This document shows, one piece after another, positions 51,249 through 60,017 of a DNA stretch of 64,000 bases. Every line of letters starts with the position of its first letter. Within the stretch, counting starts at the first letter, position 1. Source of the stretch: JAHIZC01 sp043813305 (lineage in GTDB: Bacteria > Omnitrophota > Gorgyraeia > Gygaellales > Profunditerraquicolaceae). Where the stretch lies: positions 1 through 64,000 of the forward strand of contig JBDRLC010000042.1 of assembly GCA_043813305.1 (NCBI GenBank), read 5' to 3'. The position numbers and the translations under genes were made by a program. The notes under the pieces are model-generated. The model ran no database searches. It had not been told where the DNA came from and worked only from the letters and a program-made list of their open reading frames with translations.

Positions 51249-52682
51249 TCACCTATAAAAAAGTAATCTGCCTATAATTGACTTTGCGCCCCTGAATACT
51301 TTTCTGGTTTCTCGCAGATTACTCATTCTCTTCAACGTATCAAAAATGAAAGTTGGCCTGAAATAGAAGTGTCTGTGGGCATATAATCTGATAGTATCTA
51401 CATCCTCTTTAGAAAAGTTCTCTGTTTCAATAATCGCATTACAAGCTGCAAAATCCTTCCATTGATTAACCCTTAACCAACCATTACTCTTACACTCTTC
51501 ATAGAGTTTGGTTCCCGGATGAGGAACAACGATCGCAAACTGTGCACTACTTGGTTTCAAACTTTTAGCAAATTCTACGGTTTGCTTCATCTCCGCTTGG
51601 GTCTCACCGGGTATACCCAATAAGAAGAAAGCCTGCGTCTTGATGCCTAATTTGCGACATAAGGCAAAGGCCCTCTGGGCATCCTCAAGCTTAATCCCCT
51701 TTTTGATCTTATCGATAATCCTCTGAGATCCTGATTCTACGCCAAAAAAGATATTGTAACACCCAGCTGCCTTCATCTCCTTGAGCAGCTCTTCATCCAC
51801 CTTATCAACCCTTGCCTGACAGAACCACTTTAGCTTGATTCCCCGCTCTCTAATTAACTGACAGATCTTAATCAGACGTGCTTTATTAAAATTTATCGTA
51901 TCGTCATCAAAGTATATTTCCTTAACATCATATTTTTCTTCCAGTTGTTGAAGTTCTTCCACCACATTCTCAGGACTGCGCGCCCTGAATTTCTTTCCGT
52001 ACATGGTGTTAGGCCAAAGGCAATAGGTGCATCCGTACGGGCAACCGCGTGACGTACATACACTGGTACCCTTTAATCCTCCGTAGTGAGCGGTCTGGTA
52101 AGGCTCGATCTTTACAATATCCCTATCCGGGAAGGGGATCTCATCCAGATCATCCACCAATGGTCTCTGAGGATTAAAATGAATACCGCTAGCATCCCTC
52201 CAGGATAAACCATCAACCTTACTAATATCCCGGTTCTTTGATAAGCTCAGGGCCAAATCTCTCAGCGTGTACTCGAATTCCCCCCTGCAGATACCGTCTA
52301 CAAACGGATTCTCCTCTAGAATCTCTTTGTGAAAGAAAGTAGGGTGGGAACCTAGGAGAACGGTGAAGAGGTTGGGTAATTTCTCTTTTAAGGCTTTTGC
52401 TGTAGCAAGATCATAGTCAATTGAAGGGGTAGAGCATTCGATTACCACCATATCCGGACGTATCTTGGCAGCAGCGTTAGAGAAATCATCAATCGACAAC
52501 TCATCGACGATCCCGTCAAGGAAACATGCATCTATCCCGGCCTCCTTTAATACTGCCACGGTATAACCCAAATACAGCGGATACTCGATATATTTATCCT
52601 TCCTTTTATGCGGCCACCTGACATCTGATCTTACTCCGTATCCCGGACCCGGCCAGGGAGGGTTAGTTACTAAAACCTTCAT
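51249..52682 (-). CDS. B12-binding-domain radical SAM protein
   Basis: The 477-residue protein has an N-terminal cobalamin-binding-like Rossmann domain (about 1-150; LVTNPPWPGPGYG, VLLGSHPTF). The radical SAM core has the cluster cysteines C214, C218 and C221 (SRGCPYGCTYC) followed by WPNTMYG, EIYFDDDTIN, FFGVESGSQRIIDKIKKG and FFLLGIPGET. Members methylate unactivated carbons or alter sugars and lipids. The His of a base-on B12 box is not obvious. It stands between the zinc-ribbon epimerase gene (12 bases) and a GT4 gene (nine bases). Confidence 0.92.
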   Translation of the reverse strand: MKVLVTNPPWPGPGYGVRSDVRWPHKRKDKYIEYPLYLGYTVAVLKEAGIDACFLDGIVDELSIDDFSNAAAKIRPDMVVIECSTPSIDYDLATAKALKEKLPNLFTVLLGSHPTFFHKEILEENPFVDGICRGEFEYTLRDLALSLSKNRDISKVDGLSWRDASGIHFNPQRPLVDDLDEIPFPDRDIVKIEPYQTAHYGGLKGTSVCTSRGCPYGCTYCLWPNTMYGKKFRARSPENVVEELQQLEEKYDVKEIYFDDDTINFNKARLIKICQLIRERGIKLKWFCQARVDKVDEELLKEMKAAGCYNIFFGVESGSQRIIDKIKKGIKLEDAQRAFALCRKLGIKTQAFFLLGIPGETQAEMKQTVEFAKSLKPSSAQFAIVVPHPGTKLYEECKSNGWLRVNQWKDFAACNAIIETENFSKEDVDTIRLYAHRHFYFRPTFIFDTLKRMSNLRETRKVFRGAKSIIGRLLFYR

Positions 52683-52694
52683 CTTTTGATTCTC

Positions 52695-53822
52695 CTATTT
52701 TATTAAACTTCTGCTCTCTAATTCATTACGCGCTACTTCATAACTATCCACTGCGGTCTGGCTCTTTACCCAGCGGATTAACTCTAAGAATCCTTGCTCA
52801 AACTTCACGCGCGGCTCATAACCGAGAGTCTTTTTTATCCTTGTGATATCTCCGTAACAGTGCCGGATATCACCTTCTCTAAATTTATTCACTATCTCGG
52901 GTGTAATCTTGCCTTCTTTATCTAGCTCTTTCAGTAAGATATCTAGTAACTGCTGTAGATTTGTGCTTCTACCGGTTCCTACGTTAAAGACCTCGTAATC
53001 CGCCTCCCTCTTCTCCATCGCCAGTATATTTGCCTGGACGATGTCGGAAACATGAGTAAAATCTCTGCCCTGGAGGCCATCCTCAAATACAATCGGATTA
53101 AGACCGTTAAGAATCCTTCCTGAAAATATTGCCGCTACCCCTGTATAAGGGTTTGAGAGTGATTGTCGGGGACCGTAGACATTAAAATATCTTAAGGCCA
53201 CCGCGGGAATATTATAAGCCCTTCCCACGCTGATAAACATCTCCTCCTGGTCACGTTTGGAGACAGCATATACCGATGTAGGAAATAAAGGCTTGTCTTC
53301 GTCTGTAGGAATAGGTTTTACCTCTTGCCGGCAATTCGGACACTTCATCTCCCATTGATGCCTGGATAACTGTTCTGCAGAGCGTAACTTGGGAAAGACT
53401 ATTCCGCAATCGTTACAGCTATACTTGCCTTCTCCGTAAATCGACATTGAGGAAGCTACAATCATTTTTTCAATATCCTGTTTTTCGTTCACGATGATAT
53501 CGAGAAGATTTGCCGTACCTAACGCATTGACTTCGGTATAATAAGATATCTCATACATTGACTGCCCTACACCTACAGCAGCTGCCTGATGGAATATGAT
53601 CTCTGCCCCTTTGATTGCTTTTTTCAGTGCCTGGCGGTCCCGGACATCAGCTACAATAACCTCTGCATCTTTGTGTAAATACTCGGGTATCTTTGCTTCT
53701 TTACCGTGTACTTGAGGAGTAAGATTATCAAAGACTTTAACCTTATGGCCCCTTTTGACCAACTCTTCTACTAGATGTGATCCGATAAATCCTGCACCGC
53801 CGGTAACCAAAATTGACTTCAT
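52695..53822 (-). CDS. NAD-dependent nucleotide-sugar epimerase with zinc-ribbon insertion
   Basis: The 375-residue extended SDR has TGGAGFIG (7-14), YAVSK (185-189) and RYFNVYGPRQ. Between the NAD half and the catalytic Tyr a 40-residue insertion holds two CxxC pairs (C136/C139 in YSCNDCG and C161/C164 in KCPNCRQ), a probable zinc ribbon. The same insertion is known in dTDP-L-rhamnose 4-epimerase-like proteins such as WbiB, so that activity is a reasonable guess, although no dTDP-rhamnose synthesis genes are in view. It lies one base after the GT2/DPM1-like gene and 12 bases before the B12-radical SAM gene. Confidence 0.88.
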   Translation of the reverse strand: MKSILVTGGAGFIGSHLVEELVKRGHKVKVFDNLTPQVHGKEAKIPEYLHKDAEVIVADVRDRQALKKAIKGAEIIFHQAAAVGVGQSMYEISYYTEVNALGTANLLDIIVNEKQDIEKMIVASSMSIYGEGKYSCNDCGIVFPKLRSAEQLSRHQWEMKCPNCRQEVKPIPTDEDKPLFPTSVYAVSKRDQEEMFISVGRAYNIPAVALRYFNVYGPRQSLSNPYTGVAAIFSGRILNGLNPIVFEDGLQGRDFTHVSDIVQANILAMEKREADYEVFNVGTGRSTNLQQLLDILLKELDKEGKITPEIVNKFREGDIRHCYGDITRIKKTLGYEPRVKFEQGFLELIRWVKSQTAVDSYEVARNELESRSLIK

Positions 53823-53823
53823 T

Positions 53824-54777
53824 CTATTTCTCCTTTGATTGCAATTCTATCTTACGTACCCGGTATAAGGTATCTTCGATTAAACGCCTGTTGGATGAGA
53901 TTAAATCTCCGATTAAACCCAGCATGAACATTTGAAATCCTATTATCAGGAAGACTGCTGATAAGATTAGTGACTGTATATGTCCTGCCTGCCTGCCGGT
54001 TACAATATAAAAATATATAAACCTTAATCCTAACAATACTCCCAGGCCAAATAATGCGCCTCCGATATAAAAAAATACCCTCAGAGGCTGATACATGGTA
54101 TACATCCGGATGATTGTTGTCGCAGACCTCTCGATGTATTTGAGGATACTTGAGAAGAGTCGTGATTCGCGAAGCTTTTTATTTGTTCTGATCGGGACAC
54201 TGACGATAGCCATATGCTTCTTTCCGGCCTGGATAATCGTCTCCAGGGTATAGGTATAGGGAGAGACAATATTTATATTTAAAGCCATCTCCCTGCTGTA
54301 GGCGCGGAAACCGCTGGTTGCATCCGGTACATCTGTCTCAGAAAACTGCCTCACCGCCCAGCTACCGATTCGCTGTAATTTTTTCTTGATCAAGGAGAAA
54401 TCCGGGTTTGAATCTATATCCCGCGCCCCCACAACAAAATCTGCATCGCCCTCTAAAATTGGCTTGATTAGTTTTGCTATATCTTGACCGTTATATTGGT
54501 TATCCGCGTCGGTATTGACAATGATATCCGCTCCTAACCTTAAAGATGCATCGATACCAGCTGCAAATGCCCGGGCCAGACCTCTTTGATTCTTAAGCCT
54601 GAGAATATGGTCAACCCCTATCTCTTTTGCTACCTCTACCGTACGATCTGTAGAGCCATCATCGATGACCAATAATTCTATCTTATCGATCCCCTTAATT
54701 TGACGGGGTATATCCTTTACTGTTAAAGGTAAAGACTGCTCTTCATTTAAACAGGGGATTTGCACAATCAGTTTCAT
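53824..54777 (-). CDS. Polyprenyl-phosphate glycosyltransferase, DPM1-like GT2 with membrane tail
   Basis: The 317-residue protein has the GT2 domain of dolichol-phosphate-mannose-synthase-like enzymes (IVQIPCLNEEQSL, VIDDGSTDRTVEVA with D39-D40, NTDADNQYNGQD with the DXD at 90-92, SGFRAYSREMAL). Two C-terminal helices follow (about 232-255 and 268-292). It would load a sugar on undecaprenyl phosphate for use outside the membrane, for instance by the GT-C-like protein at 44013. It starts three bases after the nucleotide-sugar dehydrogenase gene and ends one base before the zinc-ribbon epimerase gene. Confidence 0.92.
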   Translation of the reverse strand: MKLIVQIPCLNEEQSLPLTVKDIPRQIKGIDKIELLVIDDGSTDRTVEVAKEIGVDHILRLKNQRGLARAFAAGIDASLRLGADIIVNTDADNQYNGQDIAKLIKPILEGDADFVVGARDIDSNPDFSLIKKKLQRIGSWAVRQFSETDVPDATSGFRAYSREMALNINIVSPYTYTLETIIQAGKKHMAIVSVPIRTNKKLRESRLFSSILKYIERSATTIIRMYTMYQPLRVFFYIGGALFGLGVLLGLRFIYFYIVTGRQAGHIQSLILSAVFLIIGFQMFMLGLIGDLISSNRRLIEDTLYRVRKIELQSKEK

Positions 54778-54780
54778 CTT

Positions 54781-56103
54781 TTATAATCTCCAATATAATA
54801 ATCCTGAGTCCTGTAATAACTCTTGATCAAAAGAACCTTTGACGTCGACTACCACACCGCCGGTATGATTATTCTTTAGATGTCTTTTTAGATTAGTGAT
54901 TGTCAGGTCTCTTTTAAATATATCGTGACTTACGGCGATTACTATTGCATCTGATTTAAGATTAGGCTTATATTCGGTTAATTTAATACCATATTCCTTC
55001 TTTACTGATTTTTTGTCGGCTAAAGGATCGCAGACAACTACGTTAACTCCGTAGTCTTTAAGCTCTTTTATGATATCGATTACCCGGGAGTTGCGTATAT
55101 CGCTGATGTTTTCTTTAAAGGTAATCCCCATCACCATTACCTTGGCTCCCTTTACCCTCTTCTTTGCTTCGATCAAAAGCTTGACCGTCTCCTGAGCAAT
55201 AAACCGGCCCATATTGTCGTTGATTCTGCGTCCTGCCAGGATAACCTGAGGATGGTAACCGATCTCCTCTGCTTTAAAGGTAAGATAATAGGGATCGACT
55301 CCTATACAGTGACCGCCGACAAGCCCGGGAAACATCTTGATAAAGTTCCATTTAGTTCCTGCTGCCTTGAGAACCGACAAGGTATCGATTCCCATCTTAT
55401 TGAAAATTATCGCTAACTCGTTTATCAGGGCGATATTCAGATCCCTTTGAGTATTTTCTATTACCTTGGCTGCCTCGGCACACTTAATTGAGCGGGCCTT
55501 GAACACGCCTGCTTTTACAATCAAGCCGTAAACCTTGGCAATCTCATCGAGAGCTGCTTTATCGCATGCGGAGACAACCTTAATTACATCTTTAATACTG
55601 TGGATCTTATCTCCCGGGTTAATCCGCTCCGGTGAATACCCGACTTTAAAATCCTTCCCGAATTTGAGCCTCGAATTTCTTTCTATGATCGGCACACAGA
55701 TATCTTCTGTAACCCCGGGGTATACTGTTGACTCAAAAACAACCATACTCCCTCTGGATAGATTCCTTCCCACTATCTCTGAAGCGCCGGTTAAATGAGT
55801 TAGGTCGGGTTGTTTATTCTTGGATATCGGCGTAGGCACAGCAACTATAATAAACCTTGCTTCTTTGAGTCTTTTAGGATTTGAGGTAACCTCAAAATAG
55901 GAAGCGGATTTAATCTCTGATCGCTTTAGTTCATGATTAGTATCTGTGTATCTCTTTAGACTAGAGATGCGCTTCTTATTTAAATCAAATCCTAGCGTCC
56001 TTGCAACCTTTCCGAATTCAACTGCCAAGGGAAGACCAACGTAACCAAGGCCGATGATTGCAATCTTCTCCTTTTTGGACTTGATCTGATTATAGAGACC
56101 CAT
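54781..56103 (-). CDS. UDP-N-acetyl-hexosamine 6-dehydrogenase (WbpA/TviB type)
   Basis: The 440-residue enzyme has the NAD motif GLGYVG (18-23), the central domain signature KVIENTQRDLNIALINELA and the catalytic Cys266 in GGHCIGVDPYYL. A C-terminal UDP-binding domain has MGITFKENISDIRNSRV. The FESTVYPGVTEDICVP and KVIENTQR variants point to dehydrogenases of UDP-GlcNAc, UDP-GalNAc or UDP-ManNAc rather than UDP-glucose. It makes a uronic acid precursor, giving the polymer a negative charge. The gene lies after the 76-residue PEP-CTERM lipoprotein and before the DPM1-like GT2 gene. Confidence 0.93.
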   Translation of the reverse strand: MGLYNQIKSKKEKIAIIGLGYVGLPLAVEFGKVARTLGFDLNKKRISSLKRYTDTNHELKRSEIKSASYFEVTSNPKRLKEARFIIVAVPTPISKNKQPDLTHLTGASEIVGRNLSRGSMVVFESTVYPGVTEDICVPIIERNSRLKFGKDFKVGYSPERINPGDKIHSIKDVIKVVSACDKAALDEIAKVYGLIVKAGVFKARSIKCAEAAKVIENTQRDLNIALINELAIIFNKMGIDTLSVLKAAGTKWNFIKMFPGLVGGHCIGVDPYYLTFKAEEIGYHPQVILAGRRINDNMGRFIAQETVKLLIEAKKRVKGAKVMVMGITFKENISDIRNSRVIDIIKELKDYGVNVVVCDPLADKKSVKKEYGIKLTEYKPNLKSDAIVIAVSHDIFKRDLTITNLKRHLKNNHTGGVVVDVKGSFDQELLQDSGLLYWRL

Positions 56104-56173
56104 ATCTTTACCTTTCTATTGATTAAGGTTTATAGGGTTTAAGGTGAATCTTAGGCTGAGTCCTAGTCCTGGC

Positions 56174-56404
56174 TTATTTTTTCTTCTTTCTGATCAACAA
56201 TCCTGTAGCTAAACCAGCTAATCCTAAACCAAGGATGGCTACTGTAGCCGGCTCAGGAATAACGGTCACGACCCCTGTAGGAGTCTCGCCGCCATTGCCA
56301 CCGCCACCACCACCACCCAATGCTGCAAAGCCTGAGCCGCCTCCGCCGCCATCACAACCGGCGAGCGCGACTAAGGTGATCAGAATAAATAGTAACTTTC
56401 GCAT
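56174..56404 (-). CDS. Tiny Gly-rich lipoprotein with PEP-CTERM signal
   Basis: This 76-residue protein parallels the one at 7141-7371: signal MRKLLFILITLVALAGC with lipidated C17, then about 25 residues that are mostly glycine, and a PEP-CTERM tail (VIPEPATVAI at 48-57, helix, RKKKK). The residue after C17 is Asp, which in E. coli keeps lipoproteins in the inner membrane (family knowledge); its paralogue has Ser. The start at 56404 is chosen for AAAAGGAGAGGAAG upstream; a longer in-frame start lies in the SDR gene. It sits inside the polysaccharide run between an SDR epimerase and the UDP-sugar dehydrogenase. Confidence 0.85.
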   Translation of the reverse strand: MRKLLFILITLVALAGCDGGGGGSGFAALGGGGGGGNGGETPTGVVTVIPEPATVAILGLGLAGLATGLLIRKKKK

Positions 56405-56423
56405 CTCTTCCTCTCCTTTTTTC

Positions 56424-57392
56424 TTAGTCAACTTTTTTCTCTTTAAAATACTCAACCGTTCTCTTTAGGCCTTCCTGAAAACGAACCTGAGGAGTAAATT
56501 TTAATGTTTTCTTGATCCGCGAGATATCTGCGCAGGTACGAAAGACATCACCCGGACGGGGATCTAAAAATGCCGGTTTTATATTCTTGTTGATAATCTT
56601 ATTTAGTGAATCTACTAATTCTAATACTCTATGGTCCCTTCCGTTAGCAACGTTAAGGATTACGTGCTTTACCCCGGGAGTTTGCGCGGATAAAATATTC
56701 GCCTCAACCACGTTATCAATATAAGTAAAATCCCTCGACTGCTTACCAGTACCAAAAATAGGCGGTTGCTCGTCTCCTAGAATACAATCGATGAATTTAG
56801 GAATTACCACTGCATATTCATCATCCAAAGCCTGCCTGGGACCAAAGACATTAAAATATCTCAGACATACTGTTTCTAGATTAAAGTACTCTGAAAAAAT
56901 ACGGCAATAATACTCCCCGGTCAATTTACTCAAGGCATAGGGTGAAATCAGTAACGGATAGGCATCTTCTTTTTCGGGAAATTTATCCGTATCCCCGTAC
57001 ACTGAACTTGAAGAGGCAAATACCAGACGCCTGACTTTATTCTTTGATGCTGCCTGGAGTAAAAATAGGGTCCCGTCTATATTTACGTCATTATAACTCT
57101 CAGGGTCTTTTAGTGACTTTGGTACAGAGCGCAGAGCTGCCTGGTGTAAAATATAATCTACGCCTCGACAAGCCTGATCACAGGTATTTTTATCCCTGAT
57201 ATCCCCTCTGATTAATTCATAGGTATCCTTACCAAGTCCCTTGGCAAACTCCAGATTCTCCTCCTTACCGCTTGAAAAGTTATCCAAGACCCTGACAAAA
57301 TGCCCATCTTTTAATAATCTCTCTGTAATATGAGAACCGATAAATCCTGCACCGCCAGTGACTAAATAGCGCAACGACGCTCCTTTTGTCAT
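56424..57392 (-). CDS. UDP-sugar 4-epimerase, WbpP/TviC-like SDR
   Basis: The 322-residue extended SDR has TGGAGFIG (12-19), the catalytic pair Y152/K156 in SPYALSKLTGEYY, and CLRYFNVFGPRQALDDEYA, the arrangement of UDP-N-acetylglucosamine 4-epimerases of the Vi-antigen and B-band LPS type. With the UDP-sugar 6-dehydrogenase encoded two genes downstream it would form the TviB/TviC pair that makes N-acetylgalactosaminuronic acid. It overlaps the small membrane protein gene by four bases. Confidence 0.92.
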   Translation of the reverse strand: MTKGASLRYLVTGGAGFIGSHITERLLKDGHFVRVLDNFSSGKEENLEFAKGLGKDTYELIRGDIRDKNTCDQACRGVDYILHQAALRSVPKSLKDPESYNDVNIDGTLFLLQAASKNKVRRLVFASSSSVYGDTDKFPEKEDAYPLLISPYALSKLTGEYYCRIFSEYFNLETVCLRYFNVFGPRQALDDEYAVVIPKFIDCILGDEQPPIFGTGKQSRDFTYIDNVVEANILSAQTPGVKHVILNVANGRDHRVLELVDSLNKIINKNIKPAFLDPRPGDVFRTCADISRIKKTLKFTPQVRFQEGLKRTVEYFKEKKVD

Positions 57393-57811
57393 TTATCCCC
57401 TCCGTCTAACTTATCTACTGCTATCTCCAGACTGTTCACGCGCTTGAATAGAGTATTCTTGGCTTTGCTAATATTTTCCATTGCCACTTTCTGCGCATCA
57501 AGAGCATTATTAACTTCCCTAATCTCTCTGTTAGCTTCTTCGATCTTAATATTCGTGACTTTCAGCTCTGTCTTTATTTCCCCCAATCTCTCGAAGAGTG
57601 CTTTTGTTTGAGCACCATAGCCATCTATCATCCTCTTTGTATCAGCCAACTTTGCCAAGACATCCCTTCTTTCAATGGAGTGTACCTGCATTCTCAAAAA
57701 TAAAAAGTAGGTCAGTGCCGCATTCCCGGCCAGAAGCAAGATCAGGATTATCCCGATAAACCATACCACAAAGACCCTGGAAGAATAATTCCTTATTAAT
57801 CCCATGCTCAT
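57389..57811 (-). CDS. Small membrane protein with coiled coil, unknown function
   Basis: The 140-residue protein has one N-terminal membrane helix (about 14-40; VWFIGIILILLLAGNAALTYFLF) and a long coiled coil (about 43-136) with heptad-like Leu/Ile/Lys/Glu patterns (AKLADTKRMI, LFERLGEIKTEL, IEEANREIREV). It would be anchored in the inner membrane with the coiled coil in the periplasm or cytoplasm. Similar small proteins lie beside polysaccharide co-polymerases in other loci, but I cannot name a family. GGAG lies seven bases before the ATG at 57811; the next gene overlaps by four bases. Confidence 0.75.
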   Translation of the reverse strand: MSMGLIRNYSSRVFVVWFIGIILILLLAGNAALTYFLFLRMQVHSIERRDVLAKLADTKRMIDGYGAQTKALFERLGEIKTELKVTNIKIEEANREIREVNNALDAQKVAMENISKAKNTLFKRVNSLEIAVDKLDGGDK

Positions 57812-57813
57812 AG

Positions 57814-59205
57814 TTATACTCCTATCTCTTTTTTGATCTGTTCTGCTAATGAATTGGCTATATTCTCGATTAAGTTCTGATTCTTTCCTTCGACCATCAC
57901 CCGTGCCAGGCGCTCGGTACCGGAATATCGTAGGAGGATCCTTCCCTGATTCTTTAGTTGTGCGGTGTACTTGCGAATCCTCTGATTAAGTAGGGGAATC
58001 TGACTAAAGGGTCTCTTCTCCCTTACTGCTACATTCACCAACACCTGCGGTAATTTAGTAATACACCTTGAGAGTTCACCCAGAGAAGTCTTACTCTCTT
58101 TCATTACATTGAGGATCTGTAAAGCGGTAAGCAGCCCGTCAGGGGTGGATAGATAATCTAAAAATATGATGTGCCCTGATTGTTCCCCGCCCAGATTAAG
58201 CCGATTCTTAAGCAGTTCCTCCAAAACGAATTTATCGCCTACATTAGCGGTGATTATCTTCCCGCCGCTCTCCTCTATCGCTATTTTAAGGCCGTAATTA
58301 CTCATCACGGTTGCCACAATCGCATTCCGGGGTAGTTTATTCTTTTTTAAGAGGTGCTTGGCGATAATCGCTAAAGTATAGTCACCATCTAAAACTTCCC
58401 CTTTTTCATTGATAATGATCCCTCTGTCTCCGTCGCCGTCAACCGCTATACCGATATGCGAACGGGTTCTTTTCACCAGCGCTCTTAAGAAGCTCGGATC
58501 AATCGCCCCGCCGAGATTGATGTTATCTCCGCAGGGGTTATCGTTAATGCAAAAGACCTTTGCTCCTAAGCCACTAAATAGCCTGCTGCCAAAGGGAGAC
58601 GCTGCCCCAAAGGCACAATCCAAAGCTATGCGCATACCTTTCAGACTCAGTCCACCTAAGGTTGAAGTGAGGAACTTAATGTATCTTTCTTGGGCATCTT
58701 TTATCTTTCTGAACCTGCCGGTTTTTCTCTGCGGCCGCTCTTTTAACCTGTGGGTTAAGCTGTCCAATATAATATCCTCTATTCTCGCCTCTTCTTTAGT
58801 TGAAAACTTGTGGCCTTTGGAGTTAAAGAATTTTATGCCGTTATCCGTGGCTTTATTATGTGAGGCAGAGATCATAATCCCCATATCCGCCTTCAGGTTC
58901 CTGGTTAAAAAAGACAATCCGGGTGTAGTGATTATTCCTACGGTTAATACATCTATACCCCATTTCTTAATTGCATCGGCAAGCAATCCTTCGATTTGCT
59001 GACCACTTAAACGGGTGTCTTTGCCGATGACTATTTTAGGGACAGTCCCCTTCGCTTTGCTCGGGGACAGTCCCTGTTTTATAATGAAGCGGGCGATCCC
59101 GTTTCCTATTTTTGTGATCATCTCATCGGTCAAAGGATAAACCCCGGGAGTGCCCCTTATGCCGTCTGTACCGAATAACTTTTCTCTTTTAAATCTGTTT
59201 TTCAT
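57814..59205 (-). CDS. glmM: Phosphoglucosamine mutase
   Basis: The 463-residue enzyme has FGTDGIRGT near the start, active-site S115 in MISASHNKATDNG, the Mg-binding loop DGDGDRG and the C-terminal phosphate-binding RYSGTERLARVMVEG, as in GlmM. It converts glucosamine-6-phosphate to glucosamine-1-phosphate for UDP-GlcNAc synthesis. GlmM normally has NP after the SASH motif; here it is NKATDNG, so substrate preference may differ. Residues 44-56 are an extra loop encoded by a palindromic repeat insertion (59038-59075) between the first strand and GKDTRLSG. The gene lies in the polysaccharide run, two bases upstream of the coiled-coil membrane protein gene and six bases after the CpsD-like gene. 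Confidence 0.9.
   Translation of the reverse strand: MKNRFKREKLFGTDGIRGTPGVYPLTDEMITKIGNGIARFIIKQGLSPSKAKGTVPKIVIGKDTRLSGQQIEGLLADAIKKWGIDVLTVGIITTPGLSFLTRNLKADMGIMISASHNKATDNGIKFFNSKGHKFSTKEEARIEDIILDSLTHRLKERPQRKTGRFRKIKDAQERYIKFLTSTLGGLSLKGMRIALDCAFGAASPFGSRLFSGLGAKVFCINDNPCGDNINLGGAIDPSFLRALVKRTRSHIGIAVDGDGDRGIIINEKGEVLDGDYTLAIIAKHLLKKNKLPRNAIVATVMSNYGLKIAIEESGGKIITANVGDKFVLEELLKNRLNLGGEQSGHIIFLDYLSTPDGLLTALQILNVMKESKTSLGELSRCITKLPQVLVNVAVREKRPFSQIPLLNQRIRKYTAQLKNQGRILLRYSGTERLARVMVEGKNQNLIENIANSLAEQIKKEIGV
59038..59075. repeat. REP-like palindromic repeat inside the mutase gene
   Basis: Two 13-base arms, AGGGACAGTCCCC (59038-59050) and GGGGACAGTCCCT (59063-59075), are inverted repeats apart from the central base, separated by a 12-base loop. 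Each arm is itself a palindrome around its centre. Read on the minus strand the element encodes GLSPSKAKGTVP in frame. No other copy is in the window. Confidence 0.8.
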
Positions 59206-59211
59206 TTAGAC

Positions 59212-60000
59212 TTAGAGGTATCTATAAAGGTAACCCGGAATATGGTATTGGATGTTTGTCAAAACGTATCCTAAGATCTTTGCCTGGGCTTGCCTCAATA
59301 TTCCGTCGCTATGCTTGACCACACCCTTCTGGGTTTTACCGGCCTTGATTACCATAAGCACGCCGTCTGTCTGAGCACCCAATAAGCCGGCATCGGTAAC
59401 CGGTATAATCGGAGGGGTATCAAAGATGACGTAGTCATATTTTGACTTGAGTAAGTTAATCAAACCCCTCATCTTTGCCGAACCCAGAATCTCAGCGGGA
59501 TTAGTGGGGATCTTTCCGACAGGCAAAATAGTCAAGTTGTTTATACCTATATTAATCAAGATATCATCAATATTGGCACCGTCATAGATTAAATCGGATA
59601 ATCCCAACTCTGCATCAAACCCCAGGTACTTGCTGATCTTGGCCCGGCGCAGGTCGGCATCTACAAGAAGTATCTTCTTCTTATTTAAGTCATGTGCCAT
59701 GGAGATAGAGAGATTTATTGCGGTGATCGTCTTACCCTCGGAGTGGGTGGAGCTGGTAATCGTAATAACCTTTATCGGCTTATCTGTCTTTATAGACTGG
59801 ATATTAGTGCGCAGCCTCTTATATTGTTCAGCAACCGGAGAACGCGGCTCGAAGAAAGAGACAATCCGCGGATCAATCTTAGAATCTACCGTTCTTTTGG
59901 CGATAAACTCATACTTGACATCCGACTTCTTATCCAGCTTCTCTATCCTCTCTATTCTCTCTTTAGCTGCTTTCTTTAGTGCTTCGGTAATCTTTCCCAT
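59212..60000 (-). CDS. CpsD/CapB-family tyrosine kinase (exopolysaccharide co-polymerase kinase)
   Basis: The 262-residue protein has the BY-kinase ATP site: Walker A-like SSTHSEGKT (83-91), Walker A' ILLVDADLRR (110-119) and YVIFDTPPIIPVTDA. The N-terminus (MGKITEALKKAAKERIERIEK) resembles the XrtA-associated kinases of PEP-CTERM loci. The C-terminus has the tyrosines of HIPGYLYRYL, where autophosphorylation would occur. It works with the separate Wzz-like protein encoded two genes upstream to control chain length and export. It lies between the ExeA-like ATPase gene and the mutase gene. Confidence 0.93.
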   Translation of the reverse strand: MGKITEALKKAAKERIERIEKLDKKSDVKYEFIAKRTVDSKIDPRIVSFFEPRSPVAEQYKRLRTNIQSIKTDKPIKVITITSSTHSEGKTITAINLSISMAHDLNKKKILLVDADLRRAKISKYLGFDAELGLSDLIYDGANIDDILINIGINNLTILPVGKIPTNPAEILGSAKMRGLINLLKSKYDYVIFDTPPIIPVTDAGLLGAQTDGVLMVIKAGKTQKGVVKHSDGILRQAQAKILGYVLTNIQYHIPGYLYRYL

Positions 60001-60017
60001 CTGAATTCTCCTTTTGA

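Noticed and set aside
58409..59002. 197-residue plus-strand frame opposite the mutase gene
   Set aside because: It lies wholly inside the well-supported GlmM-like gene on the other strand and shows no motif; a shadow frame.
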